Assembly: GCA_026391005.1 (NCBI GenBank)
Contig: JAPLEV010000052.1
Span: 1 to 64,000 of the forward strand
DNA from: Flavobacteriia bacterium
GTDB taxonomy: Bacteria > Bacteroidota > Bacteroidia > Flavobacteriales_D > Crocinitomicaceae
Length of the DNA stretch: 64,000 nucleotides
Direction: 5' to 3'
The notes beneath the pieces were generated by a model, which was given only the letters and a program-made list of their open reading frames with translations, did no database searches and was not told the origin of the DNA. A program made the position numbers and the translations under genes. Positions 35,842 to 44,133 of this stretch are shown here, piece after piece. Within the stretch, counting starts at the first letter, position 1, and the number at the start of each line of letters is the position of its first letter.

Positions 35842-36972
35842 ATGTACGACAGAAAAAAACCTTATAATCTACTGCCTGATTTACCTCCTAGTAAAGAAAT
35901 TATTGACGTAGAAGTATTAATGAAATGGGGTACAGCATCAAGAAATTTAGCAGAGTTAAATAAAAATATTCTTCGCGAGTTAAATAAAAATATTCTTCGC
36001 ATCCCCAATCCAAGTATGTTGGTGAATACAATTGGGCTACGCGAAGCTCAAACATCAACGGCTATCGAAAACATTTTTACTACCGAGGAAGAATTGTACA
36101 AAGCTATTTCATCTAATTTGAAAGAAGAAAATGTAGACACATCAACAAAAGAAGTATTGAATTATCGTGAAGCGCTTTGGGGGGGATTTAATTTACTTAA
36201 AAGCGAAGGAGATTTGTCAGAACAAGCAATTATATCAATATTTCAAAAAGTAAAAAATACTACACAGAGCTATCGTCCTCGGCAATCGCTTACCGTAATC
36301 AGAAGAGGAAATAGTGAATTCAAACCAGGAGAAGTAATTTACACACCGCCAAGAGGTGAAGGAATAATTGAAAGTAAAATTCGAAATTTATTATCCTTTT
36401 TGCAAGATGATAATGGAATAGACCCTTTACTGAAAATGGCGATAGCTCACTATCAATTTGAGGCAATTCACCCATTTACAGATGGAAATGGTAGAACGGG
36501 AAGGATTTTAAACCTTTTGTATTTAGTGGAACAGCAACTTATTTCACATCCTGTTTTATATTTAAGTCGTTATATTCTTCAACACAAGGACGAATATTAC
36601 CACCTCTTAACAGCGGTTACCCAAAGAGGTTTGTGGAAACCTTGGTTAATATATATGATGGAAGCGGTAGAACAAACCTCCATATATACCAATCAAATGA
36701 TTGATGAGATTATACTACAACAAGCATCAACCTTGCAATTTGCTAAAAGTAAACTCAAATGGTACACAAGTGAATTTAATGATCTGTTATTTTCACAACC
36801 CTACTTCAAACAGAAAAAAATGGGAGAAGTATTAGGAGTAACTAGCAGAACAACGCTTGCGAAATATGCCGAGCAACTTGTATCAATTGGAATTGTATCA
36901 AAGAAATACGAGGGTAAAGAAGTTTTCTATATCAATGACGATTTACTAAGAATTATTAGTGATGCGAGTTAG
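35842..36972 (+). CDS. Fic-family protein (putative AMP transferase) with N-terminal inhibitory motif and C-terminal winged helix
   Basis: 376 residues. N-terminal Fic_N-like region with the inhibitory motif (S/T)xxxE(G/N) present as STAIEN (residues 72-77), so the protein is of the self-inhibited class II type. The Fic core has HPFTDGNGRTGR starting at H210, with catalytic His, acidic Mg-binding residue and both arginines intact. The C-terminus (~320-376: KKMGEVLGVTSRTTLAKYAEQLVSIGIV) is a winged-helix DNA-binding domain. Family members attach AMP to proteins; targets unknown. The N-terminal region contains a perfect duplication ELNKNILR-ELNKNILR from a 24-bp tandem repeat just before IPNPSML. 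Stand-alone gene, with no toxin/antitoxin partner. Confidence 0.88.
   Translation: MYDRKKPYNLLPDLPPSKEIIDVEVLMKWGTASRNLAELNKNILRELNKNILRIPNPSMLVNTIGLREAQTSTAIENIFTTEEELYKAISSNLKEENVDTSTKEVLNYREALWGGFNLLKSEGDLSEQAIISIFQKVKNTTQSYRPRQSLTVIRRGNSEFKPGEVIYTPPRGEGIIESKIRNLLSFLQDDNGIDPLLKMAIAHYQFEAIHPFTDGNGRTGRILNLLYLVEQQLISHPVLYLSRYILQHKDEYYHLLTAVTQRGLWKPWLIYMMEAVEQTSIYTNQMIDEIILQQASTLQFAKSKLKWYTSEFNDLLFSQPYFKQKKMGEVLGVTSRTTLAKYAEQLVSIGIVSKKYEGKEVFYINDDLLRIISDAS
35953..36000 (+). repeat. Perfect 24-bp tandem duplication within fic
   Basis: 35953-35976 and 35977-36000 are identical (unit begins GAGTTAAATAAAAATATT) and in frame, adding eight residues. Homologous Fic proteins normally run directly from a single copy into the IPNP segment. 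Confidence 0.95.
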
Positions 36973-37043
36973 AAATCACTTCACAATTTAAGGAGGAAAA
37001 ATTCTAAGTATCTTTATCCCCATTCAACAGAAAATTAAGCGCA

Positions 37044-37667
37044 ATGGTCCCGAATTCAATTGAGATAAAAACAAGTAAAACACAACGATATTTCGCGCAC
37101 GGTACGCTGGAAAAAGCTACAAAACTTCTAATTGTCTTACATGGCTATGGCCAATTAGCGGAACATTTTATTCGTAAATTCCAACAGCTCCCTGAAGATT
37201 ACTACATAGTAGCTCCAGAAGCCATGCATCATTTTTATTTGAACGGTTCATCGGGGCGCGTTGGAGCTTCATGGATGACAAAAGAAGACAGAATTAATAA
37301 TATTGCTGATAACAATGAATACCTCAATAATCTAGTAGACTTCTTACAAACAGAAAAGCAATTTAGTGAGTTACTTGTTTTGGGATTTTCACAAGGAGGC
37401 GCAACTGCAGCTCGATGGAATGCACAAAGAAATGACATAGACCAACTCATTCTTTGGGCAAGTGTTTTTCCACCCGATCTTGAGGAATCATCAGTTGGCA
37501 ATAGTAAAAATAGAACCTTTGTTATTGGCAAGAACGATGAATTTTATGATGCTGCTGCTCAAGATAAAGAAATAAACAAGTATAGATCTTTAAATTTTGA
37601 AATCGTAGAATATGATGGAAAGCATGACATTGATGCAGACACCTTAAAAAATTTATTGGATAGATAA
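37044..37667 (+). CDS. Alpha/beta hydrolase, carboxylesterase/phospholipase type
   Basis: 207 residues, the compact size of the Abhydrolase_2 group. LIVLHGYGQLAEHF supplies the oxyanion-hole HG, GFSQGG is the nucleophile elbow (catalytic Ser), an Asp in GKNDEFYD and the His in YDGKHDIDADT complete the triad. No signal peptide, so it is cytoplasmic. Substrate likely a short or medium-chain ester; not determinable. It is convergent with an SDR gene (2 bp between stops). A TATCTTTA box 28 bp upstream may be its promoter. Confidence 0.82.
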   Translation: MVPNSIEIKTSKTQRYFAHGTLEKATKLLIVLHGYGQLAEHFIRKFQQLPEDYYIVAPEAMHHFYLNGSSGRVGASWMTKEDRINNIADNNEYLNNLVDFLQTEKQFSELLVLGFSQGGATAARWNAQRNDIDQLILWASVFPPDLEESSVGNSKNRTFVIGKNDEFYDAAAQDKEINKYRSLNFEIVEYDGKHDIDADTLKNLLDR

Positions 37668-37669
37668 TT

Positions 37670-38461
37670 TTAAGAAGGTTTTTGTTTTCGCATCAGCGCG
37701 CGAAAAAAAGCAGGGAAATAACGCTTAATGTAAACAGCCAATACTTCTTTACCACCCATCAAAACCTCTGATTTTTCTCGACCTGCGGCACGCAGGATTA
37801 TTCGAACACATTTTTCAACCGGCATACCCGATATGTGGTTGGGATCGATAATTTGTGAAGCTTCCCCATTCGCATTAAGTGCATTGAAGGAAATTGAAGT
37901 ATTGATCTTCCCGGGACAAACCATCGTCAAGCAAAGCGAATCTTTTTCCTCTAAGGCCAAACTTTCAAAGAAACCATGCAAAGCATGTTTGGACGCTGAA
38001 TACGCAGAACGCAAATGGAAACCAAATTTACCCGCAACACTACTAATTACAATAATTTGGCCGTAGCTTTTTTTCAGGGCCGGTAAAGCTGCCTTGGTGA
38101 GCGCCACGGGTCCAAAATAATTCACCTCCATGATTTCTCGGTCCACTTCGATGGACGTATCTCGGGCATTAGCACGTTGACTGACACCACCATTATTAAC
38201 TAAAACATCAATGCTACCCATTTCATTAATTACTGTTGAAACTAAGCCAACAAAAGTCTCAGACTTTGCTAAATCTAAGGGTAAGACAAGATGCTTAGTT
38301 GGATGCATGAGCTTAGCTTTCAATTCATTAAGGCCATTGACGTTTCGAGCAGATAAGACTAAACGTGCTCCAGCTTGTTCAAATTGCCGAGCCAACTCAG
38401 CCCCTATTCCAGAGGAAGCTCCCGTTATCCATATAACTTTATTATCGTAATTTCTTTTCAT
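37670..38461 (-). CDS. Short-chain dehydrogenase/reductase (SDR)
   Basis: 263 residues. Cofactor motif TGASSGIG with LSARN after strand two (NADP preference is plausible from the Arg), NNGG motif after strand four, and catalytic ISSVAG...YSASKHAL (Ser-Tyr-Lys). The C-terminal region IRAAGREKSEVLMGGKEVLAVYIKRYFPAFFRALMRKQ resembles the DHRS7/retinol-dehydrogenase-like branch, in which a C-terminal segment associates with membranes. Substrate unknown. It stands alone and is divergent from gmhA. Confidence 0.88.
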   Translation of the reverse strand: MKRNYDNKVIWITGASSGIGAELARQFEQAGARLVLSARNVNGLNELKAKLMHPTKHLVLPLDLAKSETFVGLVSTVINEMGSIDVLVNNGGVSQRANARDTSIEVDREIMEVNYFGPVALTKAALPALKKSYGQIIVISSVAGKFGFHLRSAYSASKHALHGFFESLALEEKDSLCLTMVCPGKINTSISFNALNANGEASQIIDPNHISGMPVEKCVRIILRAAGREKSEVLMGGKEVLAVYIKRYFPAFFRALMRKQKPS

Positions 38462-38522
38462 CCATTTGGAATAAGGTAAACAAAGTTAAAAAGAAAGCGA
38501 TACGAACTCGATGAATAATTGT

Positions 38523-38530
38523 TATTTTTG
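38523..38530 (+). promoter_or_regulatory. Putative -7 box of gmhA
   Basis: TATTTTTG, exact TAnnTTTG match, 19 bp before ATG 38549. The ORF-track start at 38519 is upstream of this box and therefore unlikely to be translated from this promoter. Confidence 0.4.
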
Positions 38531-38548
38531 AGGACCAACCAATTAACA

Positions 38549-39124
38549 ATGGATAAAGCTAGCATCGACAATCATTTTCTGGAAGCCCTAAAAACATTAA
38601 AGGAATTCCATGTTCCCGAGAATATGAAAAAAATAGCATTGGCTATTTCATGGATGTCGGCTTCTCTCCAAAATAAGGGTAAGATCATTTCATGCGGCAA
38701 TGGTGGATCGATGTGCGATGCCATGCACTTTGCGGAAGAATTAAGTGGTCGATATAGAAATAATCGAAAAGCACTAGCAGCCATTTCGATCTCAGATCCT
38801 TCACATATCAGTTGTGTAGCTAATGATTACGGGTATGACTTTGTCTTTTCGAGATACGTAGAAGGCTTGGGGCATTCACAAGACGTTTTGCTAGGAATTT
38901 CCACCTCAGGTAATTCAAAAAATGTCATTCTTGCTGTTCAAGCGGCGAAAGCAATCGGCATGAAAACGATAGTACTAACAGGAAAAGATGGCGGTAAATT
39001 AGCTGAATTAGCCGACTTAGAAATCCGTGCCCCCCATTCTGAATACGCAGACAGAGCACAAGAAATTCACATTAAAGTGATTCATGCTTTGATTGACGGA
39101 ATTGAGCGGACTTTAGAGGGTTGA
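38549..39124 (+). CDS. gmhA: Phosphoheptose isomerase GmhA
   Basis: 191 residues from ATG 38549 ([20 protein letters not shown]); the track's TTG start adds ten residues across a promoter box. SIS-domain enzyme with [37 protein letters not shown], the conserved active-site region, [12 protein letters not shown] phosphate-binding loop, and the C-terminal [12 protein letters not shown] carrying metal-ligand residues. It turns sedoheptulose 7-phosphate into D-glycero-D-manno-heptose 7-phosphate, the first step to ADP-heptose of LPS core. The last step enzyme HldD is encoded 9 kb away (48053); HldE and GmhB are not in view. Confidence 0.93.
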   Translation: MDKASIDNHFLEALKTLKEFHVPENMKKIALAISWMSASLQNKGKIISCGNGGSMCDAMHFAEELSGRYRNNRKALAAISISDPSHISCVANDYGYDFVFSRYVEGLGHSQDVLLGISTSGNSKNVILAVQAAKAIGMKTIVLTGKDGGKLAELADLEIRAPHSEYADRAQEIHIKVIHALIDGIERTLEG

Positions 39125-39132
39125 ACTCCTTT

Positions 39133-39540
39133 TTAGTGCAGCATTCTCCCCATCAATCTAGGATCCATAATGCATTCTTTAAATATCCTTTTTCTGCGAC
39201 GCGCCACAAAATCATAGCATCGATCCCTAAGTTTAAGGGGGAGTAACCACCCCAACTTTAGAATACCCGTATACCAACGTAGTTTCGGAAGTAATTGAAG
39301 CACTGCTGTAGATTTTTTATAAAGATTTGAGCCATCGAAATAATAAACGGAATCTTCCTCCATAAGCAAGTTGGGATGGGCCTCCCTCCATCGATCACTG
39401 CTGCTTGCATTAAGCGGTGAAAATACCAAATCTGCCCTTATCTCGTTCGACAAAATAAAAGTCAGGACACGGTTGCATAAAGGACAATCGCCATCAAAAA
39501 ACAAGATGGCTGAAGGAACTGTGGCTTGATCTTTCAACAT
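39133..39540 (-). CDS. DCC-family thiol-disulfide oxidoreductase-like protein (DUF393)
   Basis: About 135 residues from ATG 39538-39540 (MLKDQATVPSAILFFDGDCPLC); an upstream ATG (39564) would lie in the previous gene. The family motif DGDCPLC is present right after the first strand, and LNASSSDRW and ARRRKRIF follow as usual. Members have a thioredoxin-like arrangement of two cysteines, but no reaction has been defined. The start overlaps the end of the BtuF-like gene, so both are probably co-translated. A link to metal or cofactor handling is only positional. Confidence 0.8.
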   Translation of the reverse strand: MLKDQATVPSAILFFDGDCPLCNRVLTFILSNEIRADLVFSPLNASSSDRWREAHPNLLMEEDSVYYFDGSNLYKKSTAVLQLLPKLRWYTGILKLGWLLPLKLRDRCYDFVARRRKRIFKECIMDPRLMGRMLH

Positions 39541-40280
39541 CGCAATGTTCTTACACCGTACCATGAATAACGCTCACCATCCACTAATTTAATTTCAACA
39601 TTGGGAAATAACTCCTGATAAAAAGCAACGTGAGTCTCATTAAAAGGAAATGGTTCAGAGCTCAAGAGCACCACATCAGGCTCCAAAAAGCCAAGCGAAG
39701 TCACTTCAGGGTAACGATCCATGGAAACACAATTCTGATAACCGATGGAAGTTAAATAAGAATCGATGTACGTGTTTTTTCCAGCAACAAAACCAGGCGA
39801 ATGCCAAATAAAATAAAGAACAGATTTTCCTTCACCTTCTGAAGCATGCGACAAAAAATAATTGTTTAAATCCCCTATCAAGGCTTGCCCTTTATCTTCT
39901 TTATTGAAAATTTCTGCCAAACAAGTAATTAAATGATTCGCATCTTCGATGGAGTTGACATCGCTCATCCAAACTGGAGCAAAAGCCATCAATTCTTCCA
40001 TATCGTCTTTCGTATTTTCTTCCTTATTGCCAATAATTAAATCCGGTTGAAGCGACTTTACTTTTTCAAGATCAATATTTTTTGTTCCGCCAATTCTTTC
40101 TTTACTTTGAAACCAAGAAGTTGGATAAATACAAAATTTTGTAATTCCCACCACCTCAGCATCCATTTCAAAATAGGCAACTAACTCTGTAATTGAAGGA
40201 ACCAGACTAATTATTCGTTTAGGCATTGCAGGAAGTACCACTTTCCTACCCAATTGATCAATGTAAGTCTTGCTAGACAT
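39534..40280 (-). CDS. TroA/BtuF-type helical-backbone binding protein
   Basis: 248 residues. Starts YIDQLGRKVVLPAMPKRIISLVPSITELVAYF, typical of periplasmic binding proteins for cobalamin, heme or ferric siderophores, with LQPDLIIGNKEEN and LEPDVVLLSSEPFPF marking the two lobes. Unlike classical members it has no signal peptide or lipobox visible, so it might be cytoplasmic or have a misplaced start; no upstream in-frame extension with a signal sequence is offered by the ORF track. In Bacteroidota such leaderless homologues are common. No permease or ATPase gene is nearby. It is 4 bp downstream of the cystathionine beta-synthase gene. Confidence 0.78.
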   Translation of the reverse strand: MSSKTYIDQLGRKVVLPAMPKRIISLVPSITELVAYFEMDAEVVGITKFCIYPTSWFQSKERIGGTKNIDLEKVKSLQPDLIIGNKEENTKDDMEELMAFAPVWMSDVNSIEDANHLITCLAEIFNKEDKGQALIGDLNNYFLSHASEGEGKSVLYFIWHSPGFVAGKNTYIDSYLTSIGYQNCVSMDRYPEVTSLGFLEPDVVLLSSEPFPFNETHVAFYQELFPNVEIKLVDGERYSWYGVRTLRC

Positions 40281-40284
40281 CTAA

Positions 40285-41646
40285 TTAAGACATAGCAGAA
40301 ATCACATCATATCGCGTAACAATATGATATTTACCCTCACCTAAATCAACCAAAACAGCTGGCGTTTCTCGATTAATTAATTTACATATTTCATCAATAG
40401 TAACATTCAACTGTACGATTGGAAAGGCTGCCTGCATGATACTAGAAATTGGTGCATCTTTCAAAGATGGATCTTCAACGAGCAATTGATAAACACTTTT
40501 ATCATCAATAGAACCCACAAAACCTCCGTCTTTCATAACAGGGATTTGAGAAATGCCAAACTTACGCATAGCAGCTATTGCATGTGAAACCAATTCCTCA
40601 GCATACAAAGAAACCAGTGGTCTTTCTCCATGCTTGTTCACTAAATCTTTTGCCGTGACAAAAGTTTCTTCCAAAAAACCTCTTTCACGCATCCAATCAT
40701 CATTGAAGATCTTCCCAACATAACGACTACCATGATCATGAAAAAGAATGATAACAATATCATCTTTGGTAAGTTTTTCCTTTAATTGTAATACGCCCTT
40801 TATTGCTGCACCAGCAGAATTCCCAACAAAAATACCTTCCTCTCTCGCCAAGCGACGTGTATAAACAGCAGCATCTTTATCGGTCACCTTCTCAAATAAA
40901 TCAATAATGTCAAAATCCACATTGGCCGGCAAAATATCTTCCCCTATTCCTTCAGTGATGTATGGATATATTTCATTTTCATCAAAAATACCAGTTTCCT
41001 TATATTTTTTGAATACAGAACCATAGGTATCAATGCCCCAAATTTTGATGTTTGGATTTTTTTCTTTTAGGTATTTCCCAACTCCTGAAATGGTACCACC
41101 AGTTCCAACACCCACCACAAAATGAGTTATTTTACCTTCTGTTTGTTCCCAAATTTCAGGTCCTGTTTGTTCGTAATGCGCGGTGCGATTAGACAAATTA
41201 TCATATTGATTCACGTACCAAGAATTTGGAATTTCAGTGGCTAAACGTCGAGAAACGGAGTAATACGACCTTGGATCGGTTGGCTCAACAGCAGTTGGAC
41301 AGACAACAACTTCAGCACCAACAGCCCTTAAAATATCCATTTTCTCTTTTGATTGTTTATCGTTCAATACACAAATCAACTTATACCCTTTAATAATCGC
41401 TGTTAAAGCCAGGCCCATTCCAGTATTTCCAGATGTTCCTTCAATGATTGTTCCTCCCGGTTTAAGAATACCTGATTTTTCAGCATCCTCAATCATCTTA
41501 ACAGCCATTCTATCCTTTACCGAATTACCTGGGTTGGTAGTTTCAATCTTAGCAAAAATTTGCGCTTTCACATCCAATGCCAACTTATTGATTCGAACAA
41601 TCGGCGTGTTGCCAATCGTTTCCAAAATATTATTGTAGACTTTCAT
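40285..41646 (-). CDS. Cystathionine beta-synthase-type PLP enzyme with C-terminal CBS pair
   Basis: 453 residues. Fold-type II PLP enzyme: ILETIGNTPIVRINKL start, GNSVKDRMA with the PLP lysine, EGTSGNTGMGLAL phosphate-binding loop, GVGTGGTISGVGKYLKEKNP. Residues ~335-453 form two CBS domains (TFVTAKDLVN; VIPVMKDGGFVGSIDD; AFPIVQLNVTIDEI), the arrangement of eukaryotic and bacterial CBS, absent from short cysteine synthases. It condenses serine or O-acetylserine with homocysteine or sulfide; no heme-binding N-terminus is present. Followed at 4 bp by the BtuF-like gene. Divergent from mtaB; the track ORF for mtaB that runs into this gene is an artefact. Confidence 0.9.
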   Translation of the reverse strand: MKVYNNILETIGNTPIVRINKLALDVKAQIFAKIETTNPGNSVKDRMAVKMIEDAEKSGILKPGGTIIEGTSGNTGMGLALTAIIKGYKLICVLNDKQSKEKMDILRAVGAEVVVCPTAVEPTDPRSYYSVSRRLATEIPNSWYVNQYDNLSNRTAHYEQTGPEIWEQTEGKITHFVVGVGTGGTISGVGKYLKEKNPNIKIWGIDTYGSVFKKYKETGIFDENEIYPYITEGIGEDILPANVDFDIIDLFEKVTDKDAAVYTRRLAREEGIFVGNSAGAAIKGVLQLKEKLTKDDIVIILFHDHGSRYVGKIFNDDWMRERGFLEETFVTAKDLVNKHGERPLVSLYAEELVSHAIAAMRKFGISQIPVMKDGGFVGSIDDKSVYQLLVEDPSLKDAPISSIMQAAFPIVQLNVTIDEICKLINRETPAVLVDLGEGKYHIVTRYDVISAMS

Positions 41647-41712
41647 TCCCTTTTTTTTCCAAAGTTAATCTTTATTTTGAGCCCAAAACATTCATTTTAC
41701 TCAATAATTTTC

Positions 41713-41742
41713 TTGGTAATTAAGCGAATACCCTTAATTTTG
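41713..41742 (+). promoter_or_regulatory. Putative promoter of mtaB
   Basis: TTG at 41713-41715, 19 nt, TAATTTTG at 41735-41742, both exact. The start codon ATG (41749) is only 7 nt after the box, which would give a leaderless or nearly leaderless transcript. Confidence 0.55.
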
Positions 41743-41748
41743 TTCGAA

Positions 41749-43074
41749 ATGATAGAATTTAAAAAAGTAGCCCTTTATACCCTCGGGTGCAAATTGAATT
41801 TCTCAGAGACGTCAACCATTGGTCGATTATTTGAAAATGCTGGCTATGCAAAAGTCGATTTCGAAGATTGTCCAGATGTTTTTATCATTAACACCTGTTC
41901 CGTAACTGAAAATGCCGACAAAAAATGCAAGCAATTAGTCAAAAGAGCCAAAAAGATAAACCCCGATAGTTTTATAGCCATTATAGGTTGCTACGCTCAA
42001 TTGAAACCAACAGAAATTGCAAAAATTCCCGGCGTAAACATGGTGCTTGGAGCTAATGAAAAATTTAATGTTCTGGAACATATTGAACGTGAATCAACTT
42101 CGAACAATGGAATTTATATTGATAATCAAAGCATTAAAAAGACCAACGATTTCATTCCTTCACATTCATTAGGAGATCGGACACGATCCTTTCTTAAAAT
42201 ACAAGATGGATGCGATTACTTTTGTACTTTTTGTACCATTCCACTAGCGCGTGGTATCAGTCGTAATGCGGGTATTACAAAAACAATAGCAGAAGCGAAG
42301 AAAATTGCTGAAACATCTGTAAATGAAATCGTTTTAACAGGCGTTAACATTGGAGATTTCGGACAAGGAAGTGAAGAAAATTTTCTTTCCTTAATAAAAG
42401 AAATGGACAAAATAGAAGGCATTGAACGCTTTCGTATTTCCTCCATCGAGCCGAATTTATTGAGCAATGAAATCATTGAATTTTGCTTGCGTGATTCCAA
42501 GCATTTTGCCCCCCACTTCCACATACCTTTACAATCTGGATCCGATCGATTATTGGTGTTGATGCGCAGAAAATACCTGCGCGCTTTGTATACAGAACGC
42601 GTGCAAAAAATCAAACAATTACGGCCAGATGCTTGCATAGGTGTTGATGTAATAGTAGGATTTCCTGGAGAAACCGATGAGGATTTTAACGACACCTTAG
42701 ATTATTTGAAAGACTTAGATATTTCCTATTTACATGTATTTACCTACTCCGAAAGAGCGAATACCACTGCCATTAAAATTGGGGAGGTTGTTCCAATGGA
42801 AACAAGGCGTTTGAGAAGCAAAGAATTACATCAGTTATCAAATAGAAAAAAACGTAACTTTTATGTGGAAAATATCGATACAAGTAGGCGCGTATTATTT
42901 GAACAAGAAGAAGACGATGGATACATGTATGGTTTTACTGAAAATTACATCAAAGTGAAAGTGCCATTTGATAAAGCGCTAACAAATACATTTCAAATGG
43001 TAAAATTAATTGCCATTGACTCAGAAGGAATTATGCGTTGTGAACCCATCATGCAAAAGATATTTTCAAATTAA
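41749..43074 (+). CDS. mtaB: tRNA t6A37 methylthiotransferase MtaB
   Basis: 441 residues from ATG 41749 (MIEFKKVALYTLGCKLNFSET). The longer track ORF from 41560 extends through the promoter and into the opposite gene. N-terminal UPF0004 domain with three cysteines (GCKLN, NTCSVT, GCYAQL) holds one Fe-S cluster; the radical-SAM motif is CDYFCTFC (CxxxCxxC) followed by PLARG; RSKELHQLSNRKKRNFY leads into a TRAM-like end. MtaB methylthiolates t6A at position 37 of tRNAs (ms2t6A). The LGCKLN form rather than GCQMN separates it from MiaB. First of a compact plus-strand run with PTPS and folE. Confidence 0.93.
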   Translation: MIEFKKVALYTLGCKLNFSETSTIGRLFENAGYAKVDFEDCPDVFIINTCSVTENADKKCKQLVKRAKKINPDSFIAIIGCYAQLKPTEIAKIPGVNMVLGANEKFNVLEHIERESTSNNGIYIDNQSIKKTNDFIPSHSLGDRTRSFLKIQDGCDYFCTFCTIPLARGISRNAGITKTIAEAKKIAETSVNEIVLTGVNIGDFGQGSEENFLSLIKEMDKIEGIERFRISSIEPNLLSNEIIEFCLRDSKHFAPHFHIPLQSGSDRLLVLMRRKYLRALYTERVQKIKQLRPDACIGVDVIVGFPGETDEDFNDTLDYLKDLDISYLHVFTYSERANTTAIKIGEVVPMETRRLRSKELHQLSNRKKRNFYVENIDTSRRVLFEQEEDDGYMYGFTENYIKVKVPFDKALTNTFQMVKLIAIDSEGIMRCEPIMQKIFSN

Positions 43075-43083
43075 ACACAAAAA

Positions 43084-43515
43084 ATGAGAACTATATATAT
43101 TACCCGAAGAGAAACCTTTAATGCTGCTCATAAATTATATCAGGCCAACTGGACAGAGGAAGAAAACAATTTAGTTTTTGGAAAATGTGCTAACAAAAAT
43201 TGGCATGGACATAATTTTACCTTATATGTAACAGTAAAAGGAGTGCCAAACAAAGATACGGGCTTCGTAATGAATCTAAAAAGACTAAGTGAAATTATTA
43301 AGGAACAGGTTATTGAATCACTGGATCATAAAAATCTAAACCTAGATGTTTCTTATCTTACAGGCATAATGGCTTCAACTGAAAATTTAGCCATTGCAAT
43401 TTGGGATCGATTAGCGAATGAAATTGCAAGTAATGGAGGGGAATTAGCAAAAATAAAACTAATTGAAACAGAAAATAATTTTGTAGAATATTTTGGTGGT
43501 AAAGAACCATTTTGA
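43084..43515 (+). CDS. 6-pyruvoyl-tetrahydropterin synthase-like protein (PTPS/QueD superfamily)
   Basis: 143 residues, nearer the length of eukaryotic PTPS (~145) than of E. coli QueD (~120). Zinc ligands are H16 (FNAAH), H41 and H43 (HGH), and the catalytic cysteine is C35. The spacing C-ANKNW-HGH, i.e. CxxxxxHGH, is that described for biopterin-type PTPS; QueD has CxxxHGH. The enzyme would act on dihydroneopterin triphosphate made by the FolE encoded 32 bp downstream. By motif a tetrahydrobiopterin-like product is favoured over 6-carboxytetrahydropterin for queuosine, but automatic annotation will probably call it queD. No sepiapterin reductase or aromatic hydroxylase is in the window, apart from an unassigned SDR at 37670-38461. 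Confidence 0.85.
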   Translation: MRTIYITRRETFNAAHKLYQANWTEEENNLVFGKCANKNWHGHNFTLYVTVKGVPNKDTGFVMNLKRLSEIIKEQVIESLDHKNLNLDVSYLTGIMASTENLAIAIWDRLANEIASNGGELAKIKLIETENNFVEYFGGKEPF

Positions 43516-43547
43516 TTGTTATGTGTCTTTAAAGTAAAATAGAAATT

Positions 43548-44114
43548 TTGAAACAAAAAGAACTAGAAGAGAATTACAGGTCCATCCTATCGCATTTGGG
43601 TGAAGATATCAACCGAGAGGGATTGGAAAAAACACCTGAGCGAGTAGCAAAAGCAATGACTTTTTTAATGAATGGATACGATGTAAATCCTGACGATCTC
43701 ATAAAAAAAGCTATTTTTCATGAAGCTTATTCAGAAATGGTGATTGTGAAAGATATCGAAGTGTATTCCATGTGTGAGCACCATATGTTGCCATTTTTCG
43801 GAAAAGCTCACGTAGCTTACATTCCTGATGGTAAAATAGTTGGATTAAGTAAAATTCCAAGGGTGGTAGATGCCTATTCTAGGCGCTTGCAGGTGCAAGA
43901 AAGATTGACCATAGAAATCAGAGATTGTGTGCAGCGTACACTAGAATCCAAAGGAGTAGCCGTTGTAATAGAATGTTGCCACATGTGTATGCAGATGAGA
44001 GGTGTCCAAAAGCAAAATTCGGTGACCACCACGAGCGCATTTACAGGTTTATTTATGAATAATGAATCAACAAGAAAAGAATTTATTAATTTAGTGCAAG
44101 CTAAACTACATTAA
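43548..44114 (+). CDS. folE: GTP cyclohydrolase I
   Basis: 188 residues, TTG start ([20 protein letters not shown]); no other plausible in-frame start precedes the conserved core. Family signatures [19 protein letters not shown] (zinc Cys and His), [23 protein letters not shown] and the [15 protein letters not shown] block (second zinc Cys) are all intact. It converts GTP to dihydroneopterin triphosphate, used for folate and, with the neighbouring PTPS, for other reduced pterins. AAATTTTG at 43543-43550, which includes the TTG, resembles a -7 box, so the start is less certain than the identity. Confidence 0.93.
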   Translation: MKQKELEENYRSILSHLGEDINREGLEKTPERVAKAMTFLMNGYDVNPDDLIKKAIFHEAYSEMVIVKDIEVYSMCEHHMLPFFGKAHVAYIPDGKIVGLSKIPRVVDAYSRRLQVQERLTIEIRDCVQRTLESKGVAVVIECCHMCMQMRGVQKQNSVTTTSAFTGLFMNNESTRKEFINLVQAKLH

Positions 44115-44133
44115 CCATTTAAATTTTTAAATT

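Noticed and set aside
41560-41748. 5' extension of the mtaB ORF
   Set aside because: Runs through the mtaB promoter and antisense into the cystathionine beta-synthase gene; family N-terminus begins at ATG 41749.
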